From Streptomyces violaceus (lineage in GTDB: Bacteria > Actinomycetota > Actinomycetes > Streptomycetales > Streptomycetaceae), in assembly GCA_000715635.1 (NCBI GenBank), contig KL569116.1, positions 41,077 through 47,338 on the forward strand: DNA of 6,262 bases. Reading direction: 5' to 3'. How positions within the stretch are numbered: position 1 is the first letter of the stretch; each line of letters starts with the position of its first letter. This document shows positions 1 through 6,262 of this stretch, piece by piece. The notes beneath the pieces were generated by a model. The model did not search any database. It had not been told where the DNA came from and saw nothing but the letters and a program-made list of their open reading frames with translations. The translations under genes and the position numbers were made by a program.

Positions 1-2747
1 GTCGGTTGGTCCTCTCCCGGCAGGGGGCGCCGGAAGTAGGCGCTGTCCGCGTCGAACGCGGCGCGTTCCAGCAGCTGGGTCCAGCGCCGGAACGACGTGC
101 CCACCGGGGGCAGTTCGATCGGCGTGCCCGAGGTGAACTGCCGCCAGGCGGTGGCCAGGTCCTCCATCAGGACCCGCCAGGACACGCCGTCGATCACCAC
201 ATGGTGGGCGACCAGGACCAGTTGCCGTGCCTCACGGCGCCAGACGGCACGCAGCATCGTGCCGCCGTCCGGCTCCAGCCCCTCGGTGGCGAGCGCGACG
301 CACTCCTCGACCGGCAGATCACTCTCCTGCCAGGTCACGAACGCCCCGTCCGCCTCCGGGATGTCGAAGCTCCAGTCGTCGCCGCGCACCAGCTTGGCAC
401 GCAGCATGTCGTGGTGCCGGACGAGGGCCGAGAGGATCTCGTCGAGGGCGTCCGCCGTCAGGTCCGCCGGGGTGTTGAGCACGACGGACTGGACGAAGCC
501 GTCGACGGCGTCCGTGGTCTCGCCGAGCCACTGCACGATGGGCGATCCCACGACGGTTCCGGTGGCGACGTCGCCGTGGTCCGCGGTGGAGACGTCCTCA
601 CGGCTCGCGACCGCGGCCAGGGCTCCCACGGTGCTGTGGCTGAAGATCTGGCGTGCCGTGACGTGGAGGCCCTCGTCGCGCAGGGCGCTCAGCAGGGAGA
701 TCGCCAGGATGCTGTCGCCGCCGAGCTGGAAGAAGTCCTGGTCGACGCCGACCTCGTCGAGCCGCAGGACCTGCGCGACCGCGGCGCACACCGCGCGCTC
801 GTCGTCGGTGGTGGGCCAGACGAGCGAACCCGTTTCGATCGTGGGCTCGGGCAGGGCGTTGCGGTCGAGCTTGCCGTTGGCGGTGAGCGGGAACTCCTCC
901 ATCACGACGAGGTGGGTCGGCACCATGTACTCGACCATGTGCTCGCCGGCCCACGCCTTGACCTCGTCCGCCCGCAGGTCCTCGCTGCCGGTGGCCGGGA
1001 TGACGTAGCCGACGAGGTAGGTGCCGCCCGCCGTGTTCTTCTTCGCGACGACGCAGGTGTGCCGGACCCGGGGGTGTTCGGCCAGGCCGGCCTCGACGTC
1101 CTCTATCTCCAGTCGCATGCCGCGGATCTTGATCTGGTTGTCGGCGCGGCCCAGGAAGTCCAGCGAGCCGTCCGGGGCGAACCGTGCGAGGTCACCGGTG
1201 CGGTACAGCCGGGAGCCGTCGGAGGCGAAGGGGTTGGCCACGAACCGGGAGGCGGTCAGGCCGGGGGCGCCCACGTATCCGCGGCCCAGCAGGAAGCCGC
1301 CCACGTACAGTTCGCCGCCGACCCCGACCGGCACCGGGCGCAGCTCCTCGTCCAGGACGTACAGCTGGGTGTTGGGGTTGGCCTTGCCGATCGACGTCGA
1401 CAGGCGTTCCGCGGCGCCCCGGTAGATGACGTGCGAGACACCGATCGTCGTCTCGGCGGGGCCGTAGCCGTGGTACATGGGGATGTCGAGCTTGGTGCGG
1501 AACCGCTCGTACAGCTCGGGGGTGAGCACCTCGCCGCCGCACCACACGTGCCGCAGGCTGTCCAGGCGGCCGGTGTCGCCCGCCATCTCCAGCAGCACGT
1601 CCAGCATGGACGACACCAGGTAGGTGAAGGTGACGCGCTGCTCGGCGATGACGCTCAGCAGATGGTGCGGGTCGCGTTCGCCACCGGTGCGCAGGACCAC
1701 CAGCCTGCCGCCGGACACCAGGGGCAGGAAGATCTCGTTGATGGAGATGTCGAAGGACAGCGGCGCCTTGAACAGCGACGCGTCGTCGTGCCCGAAGCCC
1801 AGGATCTCGTTCACCTGCCACAGCAGGCGCTCGCTGATCGCCTCGTGCCGGATCATCGCGCCCTTGGGCCGCCCGGTCGAACCGGACGTGAAGATCACAT
1901 ACGCCAGGGCGTCGCCGAGGACGGTGACGCCGGTGCCCTCGGCCGGGTAGGAGGCGTACCCCCAGTCGCCGAGGTCGACGGCCACGGCCTCCGGTTCGGC
2001 CGGGTCGTGTTCGCCCGAGGCGTTGAGCTGCAGGACGACCCGGGCGTCCTCGATGACGACGGCCCGGCGCGCGGCGGGCCACTGCGGGTCGAGCGGCACG
2101 AACGCGCATCCGGCCTGGAGTGCGGCGAGCAGCCCGATCACCATGTCGGCGGAGCGGGCCAGGGAGATACCGACGACCTGTTCGTGGCCCAGTCCGCGTG
2201 CGATGAGGTGATGGGCCAGCTGGCTGGAGAGTTCGGCCGCCTGGCGGTAGGTCAGCGACCGGTGCTCGTCGACGACGGCGACGGCGTCCGGTCTGGCCAG
2301 CGCCTGCTCCCGGAACATCTCGACGATGGTCGGGCGGACCCGGTCGGCCTCGTTGTCGTTCCACTCGGCCAAGGTCCGGAGCCTGGCGGACACGCTGGAC
2401 GGGCCGATGGTGCCGAGGGGCCGGTCCGGGAAGTCGGCGAGGTCGTCGAGCGCGAGCTGCGCGTCGGCCGGGGCGACACCGTCCGGGACGGTGATACTCC
2501 GGCCGTCCGGGCTCACGTCCCAACCGCCGGGCGCCGTCCCGCCGTTGTCGACCCATCCGAGGACGTCGGCGAAGAGCGTGCCGGGCGCGAGGTCGATACC
2601 GTCGGGGCTCTGCCCCGTGGCCCAGTACGACAGACCGATGGCGCAGGCTTCGGCGATGGTCCTGTCCGGGTAGTCACCTGCGCGTCGGCGGACATCTGCC
2701 AGGCGGGTGGGAGAAAGCAGTGCGAGACGAGCGCGCGGTTCCAACAT
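1..2747 (-). CDS. cchH: Siderophore NRPS, N-terminal part (A-PCP-E module 1, coelichelin synthetase-like; 3' end outside window)
   Basis: Nonribosomal peptide synthetase, open from an ATG at 2747 to the left edge (915 codons plus two bases, no stop). Seen: an extension at residues 1 to about 135; an adenylation domain with core A3 at 283-296 (YVIFTSGSTGRPKG), YRTGDL near 515, the A8 region near 540-552 and A10 lysine K626 (NGKLDR); a carrier protein with phosphopantetheine serine S679 in LGGDS; then an epimerization-type domain beginning near SPIVQW at 735-740, with HHVVIDG at 848-854. Specificity residues aligned by eye to GrsA are D333, I334, N337, Y376, W402, G404, G427, I435, G436 and K626, the code I recall for N5-formyl-N5-hydroxyornithine. 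The module should load that residue and convert it to the D form, as in coelichelin assembly. No earlier in-frame ATG lies between the start and the iron box. The best ribosome site (GGAAGGGA, 2761-2768) is 13 nt away, so the start is slightly uncertain. Alternative: the first module of a related hydroxamate siderophore. Confidence 0.93.
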   Translation of the reverse strand, partial: MLEPRARLALLSPTRLADVRRRAGDYPDRTIAEACAIGLSYWATGQSPDGIDLAPGTLFADVLGWVDNGGTAPGGWDVSPDGRSITVPDGVAPADAQLALDDLADFPDRPLGTIGPSSVSARLRTLAEWNDNEADRVRPTIVEMFREQALARPDAVAVVDEHRSLTYRQAAELSSQLAHHLIARGLGHEQVVGISLARSADMVIGLLAALQAGCAFVPLDPQWPAARRAVVIEDARVVLQLNASGEHDPAEPEAVAVDLGDWGYASYPAEGTGVTVLGDALAYVIFTSGSTGRPKGAMIRHEAISERLLWQVNEILGFGHDDASLFKAPLSFDISINEIFLPLVSGGRLVVLRTGGERDPHHLLSVIAEQRVTFTYLVSSMLDVLLEMAGDTGRLDSLRHVWCGGEVLTPELYERFRTKLDIPMYHGYGPAETTIGVSHVIYRGAAERLSTSIGKANPNTQLYVLDEELRPVPVGVGGELYVGGFLLGRGYVGAPGLTASRFVANPFASDGSRLYRTGDLARFAPDGSLDFLGRADNQIKIRGMRLEIEDVEAGLAEHPRVRHTCVVAKKNTAGGTYLVGYVIPATGSEDLRADEVKAWAGEHMVEYMVPTHLVVMEEFPLTANGKLDRNALPEPTIETGSLVWPTTDDERAVCAAVAQVLRLDEVGVDQDFFQLGGDSILAISLLSALRDEGLHVTARQIFSHSTVGALAAVASREDVSTADHGDVATGTVVGSPIVQWLGETTDAVDGFVQSVVLNTPADLTADALDEILSALVRHHDMLRAKLVRGDDWSFDIPEADGAFVTWQESDLPVEECVALATEGLEPDGGTMLRAVWRREARQLVLVAHHVVIDGVSWRVLMEDLATAWRQFTSGTPIELPPVGTSFRRWTQLLERAAFDADSAYFRRPLPGEDQP

Positions 2748-2760
2748 CGAAGACTCAGCG

Positions 2761-2768
2761 TCCCTTCC
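2761..2768 (-). promoter_or_regulatory. Candidate ribosome binding site of the NRPS gene (long spacing)
   Basis: The minus strand reads GGAAGGGA, a purine-rich Shine-Dalgarno-like stretch, followed by 13 nt before the ATG at 2747. This is longer than the usual 5-10 nt. No better-placed site is visible; a GAG about 5-8 nt upstream is weak. Initiation at the following TTG codon would be even farther away, so ATG 2747 remains the best start. Confidence 0.45.
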
Positions 2769-2774
2769 AGAATG

Positions 2775-2793
2775 TGGAGTTAGGCTAACCTAA
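2775..2793 (-). promoter_or_regulatory. Iron box (DmdR/IdeR/DtxR-type operator) upstream of the NRPS gene
   Basis: The 19-bp site reads TGGAGTTAGGCTAACCTAA on the plus strand. It matches the actinobacterial iron-box consensus TTAGGTTAGGCTAACCTAA at 16 of 19 positions, with a perfect right half. It lies in the 57-bp gap between the exporter stop (2805) and the NRPS ATG (2747), about 28 bp upstream of that ATG. In this regulator family, the Fe(II)-loaded repressor binds such sites and blocks transcription. The position implies that the NRPS gene has its own iron-repressed promoter in addition to any read-through from upstream. TANNNT-like -10 hexamers (TAGGTT, TAGCCT) occur inside the box on the minus strand, but I cannot place a promoter confidently. 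Confidence 0.85.
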
Positions 2794-2804
2794 ATAAGGG
2801 TTGC

Positions 2805-4592
2805 CTAACTACCCTCTCGCCAGGCCCGCCACAGTCGCGCGTAGCGGCCGCCCAGAGCCACCAGTTCCTCGTGCGTGCCCTGCTCCACGACGCGTCCCGC
2901 GTCCAGTACGGCGATCCGGTCGGCGGCCATCGCCTGGGTCAGCCGGTGTGCCACGAACAGCGTCGTCCGGCCCGCGCACGCGGCCAGTACGGCCCGCTCC
3001 AGCTCGGCGGCTCCCTCGCTGCCGGCCTCCGCGGTCGACTCGTCGAGCACCACCACCGGCGCCCGGCCCAGTACCAGCCTTGCCAGGGCGATCTGGGCGA
3101 CCTTGGTGACGTCCAGGCGCTCGCCGCCCTCGCCGACCGAGGTGTTCAGCCCCTCGGGCAGCGCGTCGACCCAGCCGTCGGCACCGACGGTGCGCAGGGC
3201 GTCCATCAGTTCCGCGTCGGTCGCCTCCGGCGCGGCCAGCCGCAGGTCCTCGGCGAGGGGACCGGAGAACACATGTGTCTCCTGCGTCAGGATGCTCACC
3301 AGGGCCCGCGCTCCGGCCTCGTCGAGGTCGGCGAGATCGGTCGGCCCGACCCGCACGGACCCGGCTTCCGGGGTCCCTATGCCGGCGATCAGCGCGGCCA
3401 GGGTCGTCTTGCCCGCGCCCGTCGCCCCCACCAGGGCGAGCGAACCACCGGCGGGAATGGTCAGGTCGACGTCCCGCAGCACCGGATCCTCGGAGCCGGG
3501 ATAACGGAACGTCAGCCCCCGCACCGCCACCGGGTACGAACCGGCCTGTGCCGCCGGCACGGACTCGTCGCCCACCAGCCGCTCCTCGGCGGCCTCCCCC
3601 AGCACCCCGACCAGACGGGTCAGGCTCGCGCCCGACTTCTGTGCCTCGTCGAAGGTGAACATGATGGCGCCCAGCGGGGTGAACAGCCGGTGGAACAGCA
3701 GCGGAGCCGCCGACACCTCGCCCAGGCTGGCGGCGTCCGCCTCCAGCAGGGCGTACCCCACGAGGAGGATCAGGACGAGACCGATGAACTCGGCGCGGTT
3801 CTCCCGGCCGACGAACCGGCCGAAGAACCGGAACACCTCGATGCCGAGATCGCGCACCCGCCACGACTCGCTGGTGACCTTCTCGCGGAAGGCCCCCTCG
3901 AGGCGGTACGCCCGGACCGTGTCGATGCCGTTCAGGCCGCTGATGAAGGCCTGCGCCCGGTCGGCCTGGGCCACCCGCTGCTTCCGGTAGAGCGGGGCGG
4001 AGCGGGGCAGATACCAGCGCAGGGCCAGGGCGTACGCGGGCAGTGCGCCGGCGCCCGCCAGGCCGAGCCGCCAGTCAAGGCCGAACATGCCGAGGGTGGC
4101 GATGACGACCAGCACGCCCGCCGAGAACACGGTGGGCACGGCCGTGCGGATACCCTTGGACAGCACGGCCACGTCGTCACCGACCCGGGAGAGCACGTCT
4201 CCCCGGCCGACCTGCTCGATCCGGGCGCTCGGCATCCCGAGCACCGCCCGGACGGCGCCTTCGCGCAGCCGGGCGAGCAGATCCGCGCCCAGCCGCCCGA
4301 TCAGGTAGGTCGAGACCGCGGTGGCCGCCGCGCCGAGCAGCGCGGCGGCACCGATCAACACCCCGATCGTGACCAGGATCGATCGTTCTTCGCCCCCGAC
4401 GACCCCGTCGACCACCCGGCCGAGCAGGAGCACCGGGAGCACCTGGAGCGCCGCCCCCGCGACCGTGGTGAGCACGGTCGCGGCCGTCAGCCAGGGCATC
4501 TCACGGCAGTGTGCCGTGACCCATCGGGTGGCCTCGCGTCCGGTCGTCGTGCGCAGGGTCGCCGGGGCGAGGCGCGTTGCGGTGGTGCTCAC
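2805..4592 (-). CDS. cchG: ABC exporter, fused transmembrane and ATP-binding domains, likely siderophore export (CchG-like)
   Basis: A 595-residue one-chain ABC half-transporter. The membrane domain comes first, with hydrophobic segments near residues 33-60, 71-97, 152-173, 176-195, 266-285 and 293-313, as in six-helix type IV exporters. The nucleotide-binding domain follows from about 355, with Walker A GATGAGKTT (K395), Q-loop Q437, Walker B VVVLDE (D517, catalytic E518) and H-loop H549. Odd points: the LSGGQ signature is not recognisable (RLDVTK at 492-497, before VAQIALAR), and the D-loop reads AEAGS rather than SALD. No frameshift is apparent. The GTG start directly abuts the TAA of the binding-lipoprotein gene (zero-base gap) and has no clear Shine-Dalgarno sequence, so translation is probably coupled to the upstream gene. 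Its place beside the NRPS suggests secretion of the finished siderophore, as proposed for coelichelin; the substrate is inferred from context. It may act as a homodimer or pair with another half-transporter of the cluster. Confidence 0.92.
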   Translation of the reverse strand: MSTTATRLAPATLRTTTGREATRWVTAHCREMPWLTAATVLTTVAGAALQVLPVLLLGRVVDGVVGGEERSILVTIGVLIGAAALLGAAATAVSTYLIGRLGADLLARLREGAVRAVLGMPSARIEQVGRGDVLSRVGDDVAVLSKGIRTAVPTVFSAGVLVVIATLGMFGLDWRLGLAGAGALPAYALALRWYLPRSAPLYRKQRVAQADRAQAFISGLNGIDTVRAYRLEGAFREKVTSESWRVRDLGIEVFRFFGRFVGRENRAEFIGLVLILLVGYALLEADAASLGEVSAAPLLFHRLFTPLGAIMFTFDEAQKSGASLTRLVGVLGEAAEERLVGDESVPAAQAGSYPVAVRGLTFRYPGSEDPVLRDVDLTIPAGGSLALVGATGAGKTTLAALIAGIGTPEAGSVRVGPTDLADLDEAGARALVSILTQETHVFSGPLAEDLRLAAPEATDAELMDALRTVGADGWVDALPEGLNTSVGEGGERLDVTKVAQIALARLVLGRAPVVVLDESTAEAGSEGAAELERAVLAACAGRTTLFVAHRLTQAMAADRIAVLDAGRVVEQGTHEELVALGGRYARLWRAWREGS

Positions 4593-5654
4593 TTACTGAT
4601 CGACCGACTTGACGAGCTCGTCGATCGCGTACGGCATGGACAGCAGGGTGCCCTGGGAGATGGCCGCGCCGACCGCCGGCCCTTCACTGTCCAGCAGGTA
4701 CGACACGTTGCCCTTCTTCACGGCGTCCAGGTTGGCGAAGAGCTTGAACTTCTTCAGCGCCTCGGTGTCGGCCTTGTCGTTGATGACGAAGATGTGGTCG
4801 ACGTCGACGAGGTCGACGCGCTCCGGCGAGAGCTTGGTGTAGAAGCTGCCGCCCGCGACCTTGTCGATCTCGGTCTGGTACTTGAAGCCGATACCCGTCA
4901 CGAGCCGGCCGCGCACGTCGGTGGAGGTGAACGGCGCCACGGAGTCCTCGTACCAGGACAGCGCGACAGCGGTCTGCTTGCCGAGCTCCGGGTGCTCCTT
5001 CTTGGCCGTGTCGAGCTGGCCCTGGATGTCCTGGACCATCTTCTCGCCCTCCTTCGCCTTGCCGAGGGCCTTGGCGATGTGGAGCGCGTTGTCCTGCCAG
5101 GGGGCGCTGAAGGGCTCCTTCTCGGCCTTGGTGCGCGCCACCGTCGGGGCGATCTTGGACAGCTTATCGTAGGCGGCCTTGTCGATCTCGGAGTAGACCC
5201 CCACGATCAGGTCCGGGCGCAGGGCGGCGATCTTCTCGTAGTTGGGGCCGGAGTCGCCGTTCTTCATGACGACCTCGGGCTTGGTGTCGCCCCACTCGTC
5301 CTTCACCCAGGGCCACTGGGTGTTGATGTCAGGGCTCTTGCCCGGGGGGTTGGGGTACTGGTCGACCATGCCGACGGGCTTGATGCCGAACGCCAGGATG
5401 GTCTGGTCGTCGGTGTAGCCGACGGAGACGACCCGCTTGGGCGCCTTGTCGACCGTCGTGGATCCGAAGGCATGCTCCACGGTGACCGGGAAGGCACCGG
5501 CGGCCGCGGCCTGCGTGCCGTCGTTCTGCTGGTCCGTCTTGTCCGCCGAGTCGGAACCGCATCCCGTGAGGAGACCGACGCCGAGGGTGGCGGCGGCCAG
5601 TGTCGCCGCCATGCGCCGCCAGGGCCTTCTGAGCGTCGTTCGATGGAGGAGCAT
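4593..5654 (-). CDS. cchF: Ferric-siderophore-binding lipoprotein of an ABC importer (CchF-like)
   Basis: A 353-residue extracytoplasmic solute-binding protein. The N-terminus is a lipoprotein signal: basic residues at 5-14, a hydrophobic core at 16-29, and lipobox LTGC with lipidated Cys32. A Ser/Asp/Gln-rich linker follows, then a mature domain of the FhuD/FepB/CeuE type (Peripla_BP_2). Recognisable family features are PKRVVSVGYTDDQTILAFG near 72-90, the segment RPDLIVG, and the lysine-rich central helix region. It should bind the ferric hydroxamate outside the membrane and deliver it to the permease. The ATG at 5654 has a well-spaced site AAGGGG six bases upstream (5661-5666), which supports this start over the internal Met15. 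It is the first gene after the double iron box and is followed without gap by the exporter, so the two are probably one iron-repressed transcript. The symbol rests on gene order and the NRPS code; binding preference for coelichelin is inferred. Confidence 0.93.
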   Translation of the reverse strand: MLLHRTTLRRPWRRMAATLAAATLGVGLLTGCGSDSADKTDQQNDGTQAAAAGAFPVTVEHAFGSTTVDKAPKRVVSVGYTDDQTILAFGIKPVGMVDQYPNPPGKSPDINTQWPWVKDEWGDTKPEVVMKNGDSGPNYEKIAALRPDLIVGVYSEIDKAAYDKLSKIAPTVARTKAEKEPFSAPWQDNALHIAKALGKAKEGEKMVQDIQGQLDTAKKEHPELGKQTAVALSWYEDSVAPFTSTDVRGRLVTGIGFKYQTEIDKVAGGSFYTKLSPERVDLVDVDHIFVINDKADTEALKKFKLFANLDAVKKGNVSYLLDSEGPAVGAAISQGTLLSMPYAIDELVKSVDQ

Positions 5655-5660
5655 GCAAAA

Positions 5661-5666
5661 CCCCTT
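5661..5666 (-). promoter_or_regulatory. Ribosome binding site of the binding-lipoprotein gene
   Basis: The minus strand reads AAGGGG followed by six bases (TTTTGC) and the ATG at 5654. Sequence and spacing are normal for Streptomyces and fix the start of the lipoprotein. It is far better than the sites available to the NRPS or exporter genes. Confidence 0.75.
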
Positions 5667-5696
5667 GCTTTCGCGCTAGTTCACTGCACCCTCGCC

Positions 5697-5715
5697 TAAG
5701 GGCAGGCAAACCTTA
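5697..5715 (-). promoter_or_regulatory. Second iron box (gene-proximal) upstream of the binding-lipoprotein gene
   Basis: The plus strand reads TAAGGGCAGGCAAACCTTA. It matches the iron-box consensus TTAGGTTAGGCTAACCTAA at 14 of 19 positions, and its outer arms (TAAGG and CCTTA) are perfectly complementary. Its centre (5706) is 30 bp from that of the stronger upstream box (5736), about three helical turns, so repressor bound at both would lie on roughly the same face of the DNA. It ends 42 bp upstream of the ATG. It is weaker than its neighbour and could be a low-affinity or cooperative site. Confidence 0.6.
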
Positions 5716-5726
5716 CCGTGAGGGAA

Positions 5727-5745
5727 TGAGGTTAGCCTAGCCTTA
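5727..5745 (-). promoter_or_regulatory. Iron box (distal) upstream of the binding-lipoprotein gene
   Basis: The plus strand reads TGAGGTTAGCCTAGCCTTA, matching TTAGGTTAGGCTAACCTAA at 15 of 19 positions, including a continuous GGTTAG. It sits in the 102-bp gap between the importer ATPase stop (5757) and the lipoprotein ATG (5654). As a predicted DmdR/IdeR operator it should make the lipoprotein-exporter transcript iron-repressed. From memory, DmdR1 binding upstream of cchF is reported in S. coelicolor, which fits. The site begins only 12 bp from the end of the ATPase gene. Confidence 0.82.
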
Positions 5746-5756
5746 CTTCTCCGTCT

Positions 5757-6262
5757 TTATCGGGATGTGTCCAACTGGACGTGTGTGCGGCCGATCGGCA
5801 CGATGAGCGGCCGGTCCCCCACCGGGTCGTCGATGACCTGGGCGCGCAGCCCGAACGCCTCGTGCAGCAGCTCGGCGGTGATCACGTCGCGCGGGTGGCC
5901 CTGCGCCAGGATCGAACCCTCCCTCATCACCACGAGGTTGTCGCTGTAGCGCGTGGCCAGGTTGAGATCGTGCAGCACCATGACGACGGTGCAGCCCGAC
6001 TCGTGCAGGTCGTCCACCAGGTCCAGGACGTCGATCGCGTGCGCCAGGTCCAGATAGGTCGTCGGCTCGTCCAGCAACAGCAGATCGGTGCCCTGAGCCA
6101 GCGTCATCGAGATCCAGACGCGCTGGCGCTGCCCGCCGGACAGCGCGTCGACCGGGCGGTCAGCCAGATCGGACACGCCCGTCATGGCCAGCGCGCGTTC
6201 CACCACCTCGGCGTCGTCCGAGGACCACTGCCGCAGCCAGCTCTGGTGCGGATGGCGGCCCC
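5757..6262 (-). CDS. cchE: Ferric-siderophore importer ATP-binding protein, C-terminal part (CchE-like; 5' end outside window)
   Basis: The reading frame enters at the right edge with no start and ends at a TAA (5757-5759), giving 167 residues of an ABC importer ATPase of the FepC/FhuC type. Visible in order: a GRHPHQSW stretch, typical of the helical segment of iron-siderophore ATPases; canonical signature LSGGQRQR (LSGGQ at 6129-6143); Walker B LLLLDEPTTYLDL (Asp codon 6069-6071); and the H-loop LHDLN (His codon 5970-5972). Walker A and the Q-loop lie outside the window. An initiation at the internal ATG (6204-6206) would remove essential motifs, so this is a truncated view of a full gene. 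It should hydrolyse ATP at the cytoplasmic face of the permease pair to import the ferric siderophore delivered by the neighbouring lipoprotein. Unlike the exporter's NBD in this window, every motif seen here is canonical. Confidence 0.93.
   Translation of the reverse strand, partial: GRHPHQSWLRQWSSDDAEVVERALAMTGVSDLADRPVDALSGGQRQRVWISMTLAQGTDLLLLDEPTTYLDLAHAIDVLDLVDDLHESGCTVVMVLHDLNLATRYSDNLVVMREGSILAQGHPRDVITAELLHEAFGLRAQVIDDPVGDRPLIVPIGRTHVQLDTSR

Noticed and set aside
1192..2556. 454-codon minus-strand open frame inside the NRPS gene
   Set aside because: It is out of frame with the NRPS and arginine/proline-rich. The real frame carries all the adenylation motifs and simply has no stop inside the window.
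6..2783. 925-codon open frame on the plus strand, opposite the NRPS gene
   Set aside because: It is an antisense shadow. Very high GC leaves few stop codons on the opposite strand. Its translation is low-complexity (rich in Arg, Gly, Val, Asp, Gln, His) with no recognisable domain, whereas the minus frame gives a complete A-PCP-E module.
2809..3864. 351-codon minus-strand open frame inside the exporter gene
   Set aside because: It is a shifted frame of the exporter; Walker A, Walker B and H-loop occur only in the 2805-4592 frame. It does not indicate a frameshift, since the main frame is continuous.
2871..5699. 942-codon open frame on the plus strand, spanning the exporter and lipoprotein genes
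   Set aside because: It runs antisense across two clearly real genes and their junction, into the iron-box region, and shows no domain motif. It is a codon-bias artefact.
5695..5708. Small inverted repeat GCCT-AGGC before the lipoprotein gene, considered as a terminator
   Set aside because: The stem is only four base pairs with no T-run, and it overlaps the proximal iron box. The symmetry is better explained as part of the operator.

Overview
The window carries four genes, all on the minus strand and read from high to low coordinates. They form the middle of a siderophore biosynthesis, export and uptake locus. The very high GC content, strongly GC-biased third codon positions, a GTG start and DmdR/IdeR-type iron boxes point to a high-GC actinomycete, most likely Streptomyces. 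The gene order is ferric-siderophore ATPase, binding lipoprotein, ABC exporter, NRPS starting with an A-PCP-E module. This matches the cchE-cchF-cchG-cchH segment of the coelichelin cluster described in Streptomyces coelicolor. The specificity residues I read from the first adenylation domain (D-I-N-Y-W-G-G-I-G-K) are the code I recall for N5-formyl-N5-hydroxyornithine, which is what coelichelin module 1 activates.

Layout, in transcription order. (1) 6262-5757: C-terminal 167 residues of an iron-siderophore importer ATPase (cchE-like), 5' end outside the window. (2) 5756-5655: a 102-bp intergenic regulatory region with two iron-box palindromes whose centres are 30 bp apart. (3) 5654-4593: siderophore-binding lipoprotein (cchF-like). 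(4) 4592-2805: a one-chain ABC exporter (cchG-like) whose GTG start abuts the cchF stop codon. Its NBD has intact Walker A and Walker B motifs but no recognisable LSGGQ signature. (5) 2804-2748: a 57-bp gap with a strong iron box. (6) 2747-1: the first 915 residues of an NRPS (cchH-like): N-terminal extension, A domain, carrier protein, and the start of an epimerization domain that runs off the left edge.

Inferred working model: the NRPS builds the hydroxamate peptide siderophore, the CchG-like exporter secretes it, the CchF-like lipoprotein captures the ferric form at the cell surface, and the CchE-like ATPase drives import through permeases presumably encoded just upstream. Iron-loaded DmdR/IdeR-type repressor would silence cchF-cchG, and separately cchH, when iron is sufficient.

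The pathway appears to be a known type, so I do not claim a new system. The points most worth checking are the degenerate ABC signature of the exporter, the double iron box before cchF, the separate iron box before cchH, and the unexplained N-terminal extension of the NRPS. The long open frames on the plus strand (925 and 942 codons) are antisense shadows of these genes.
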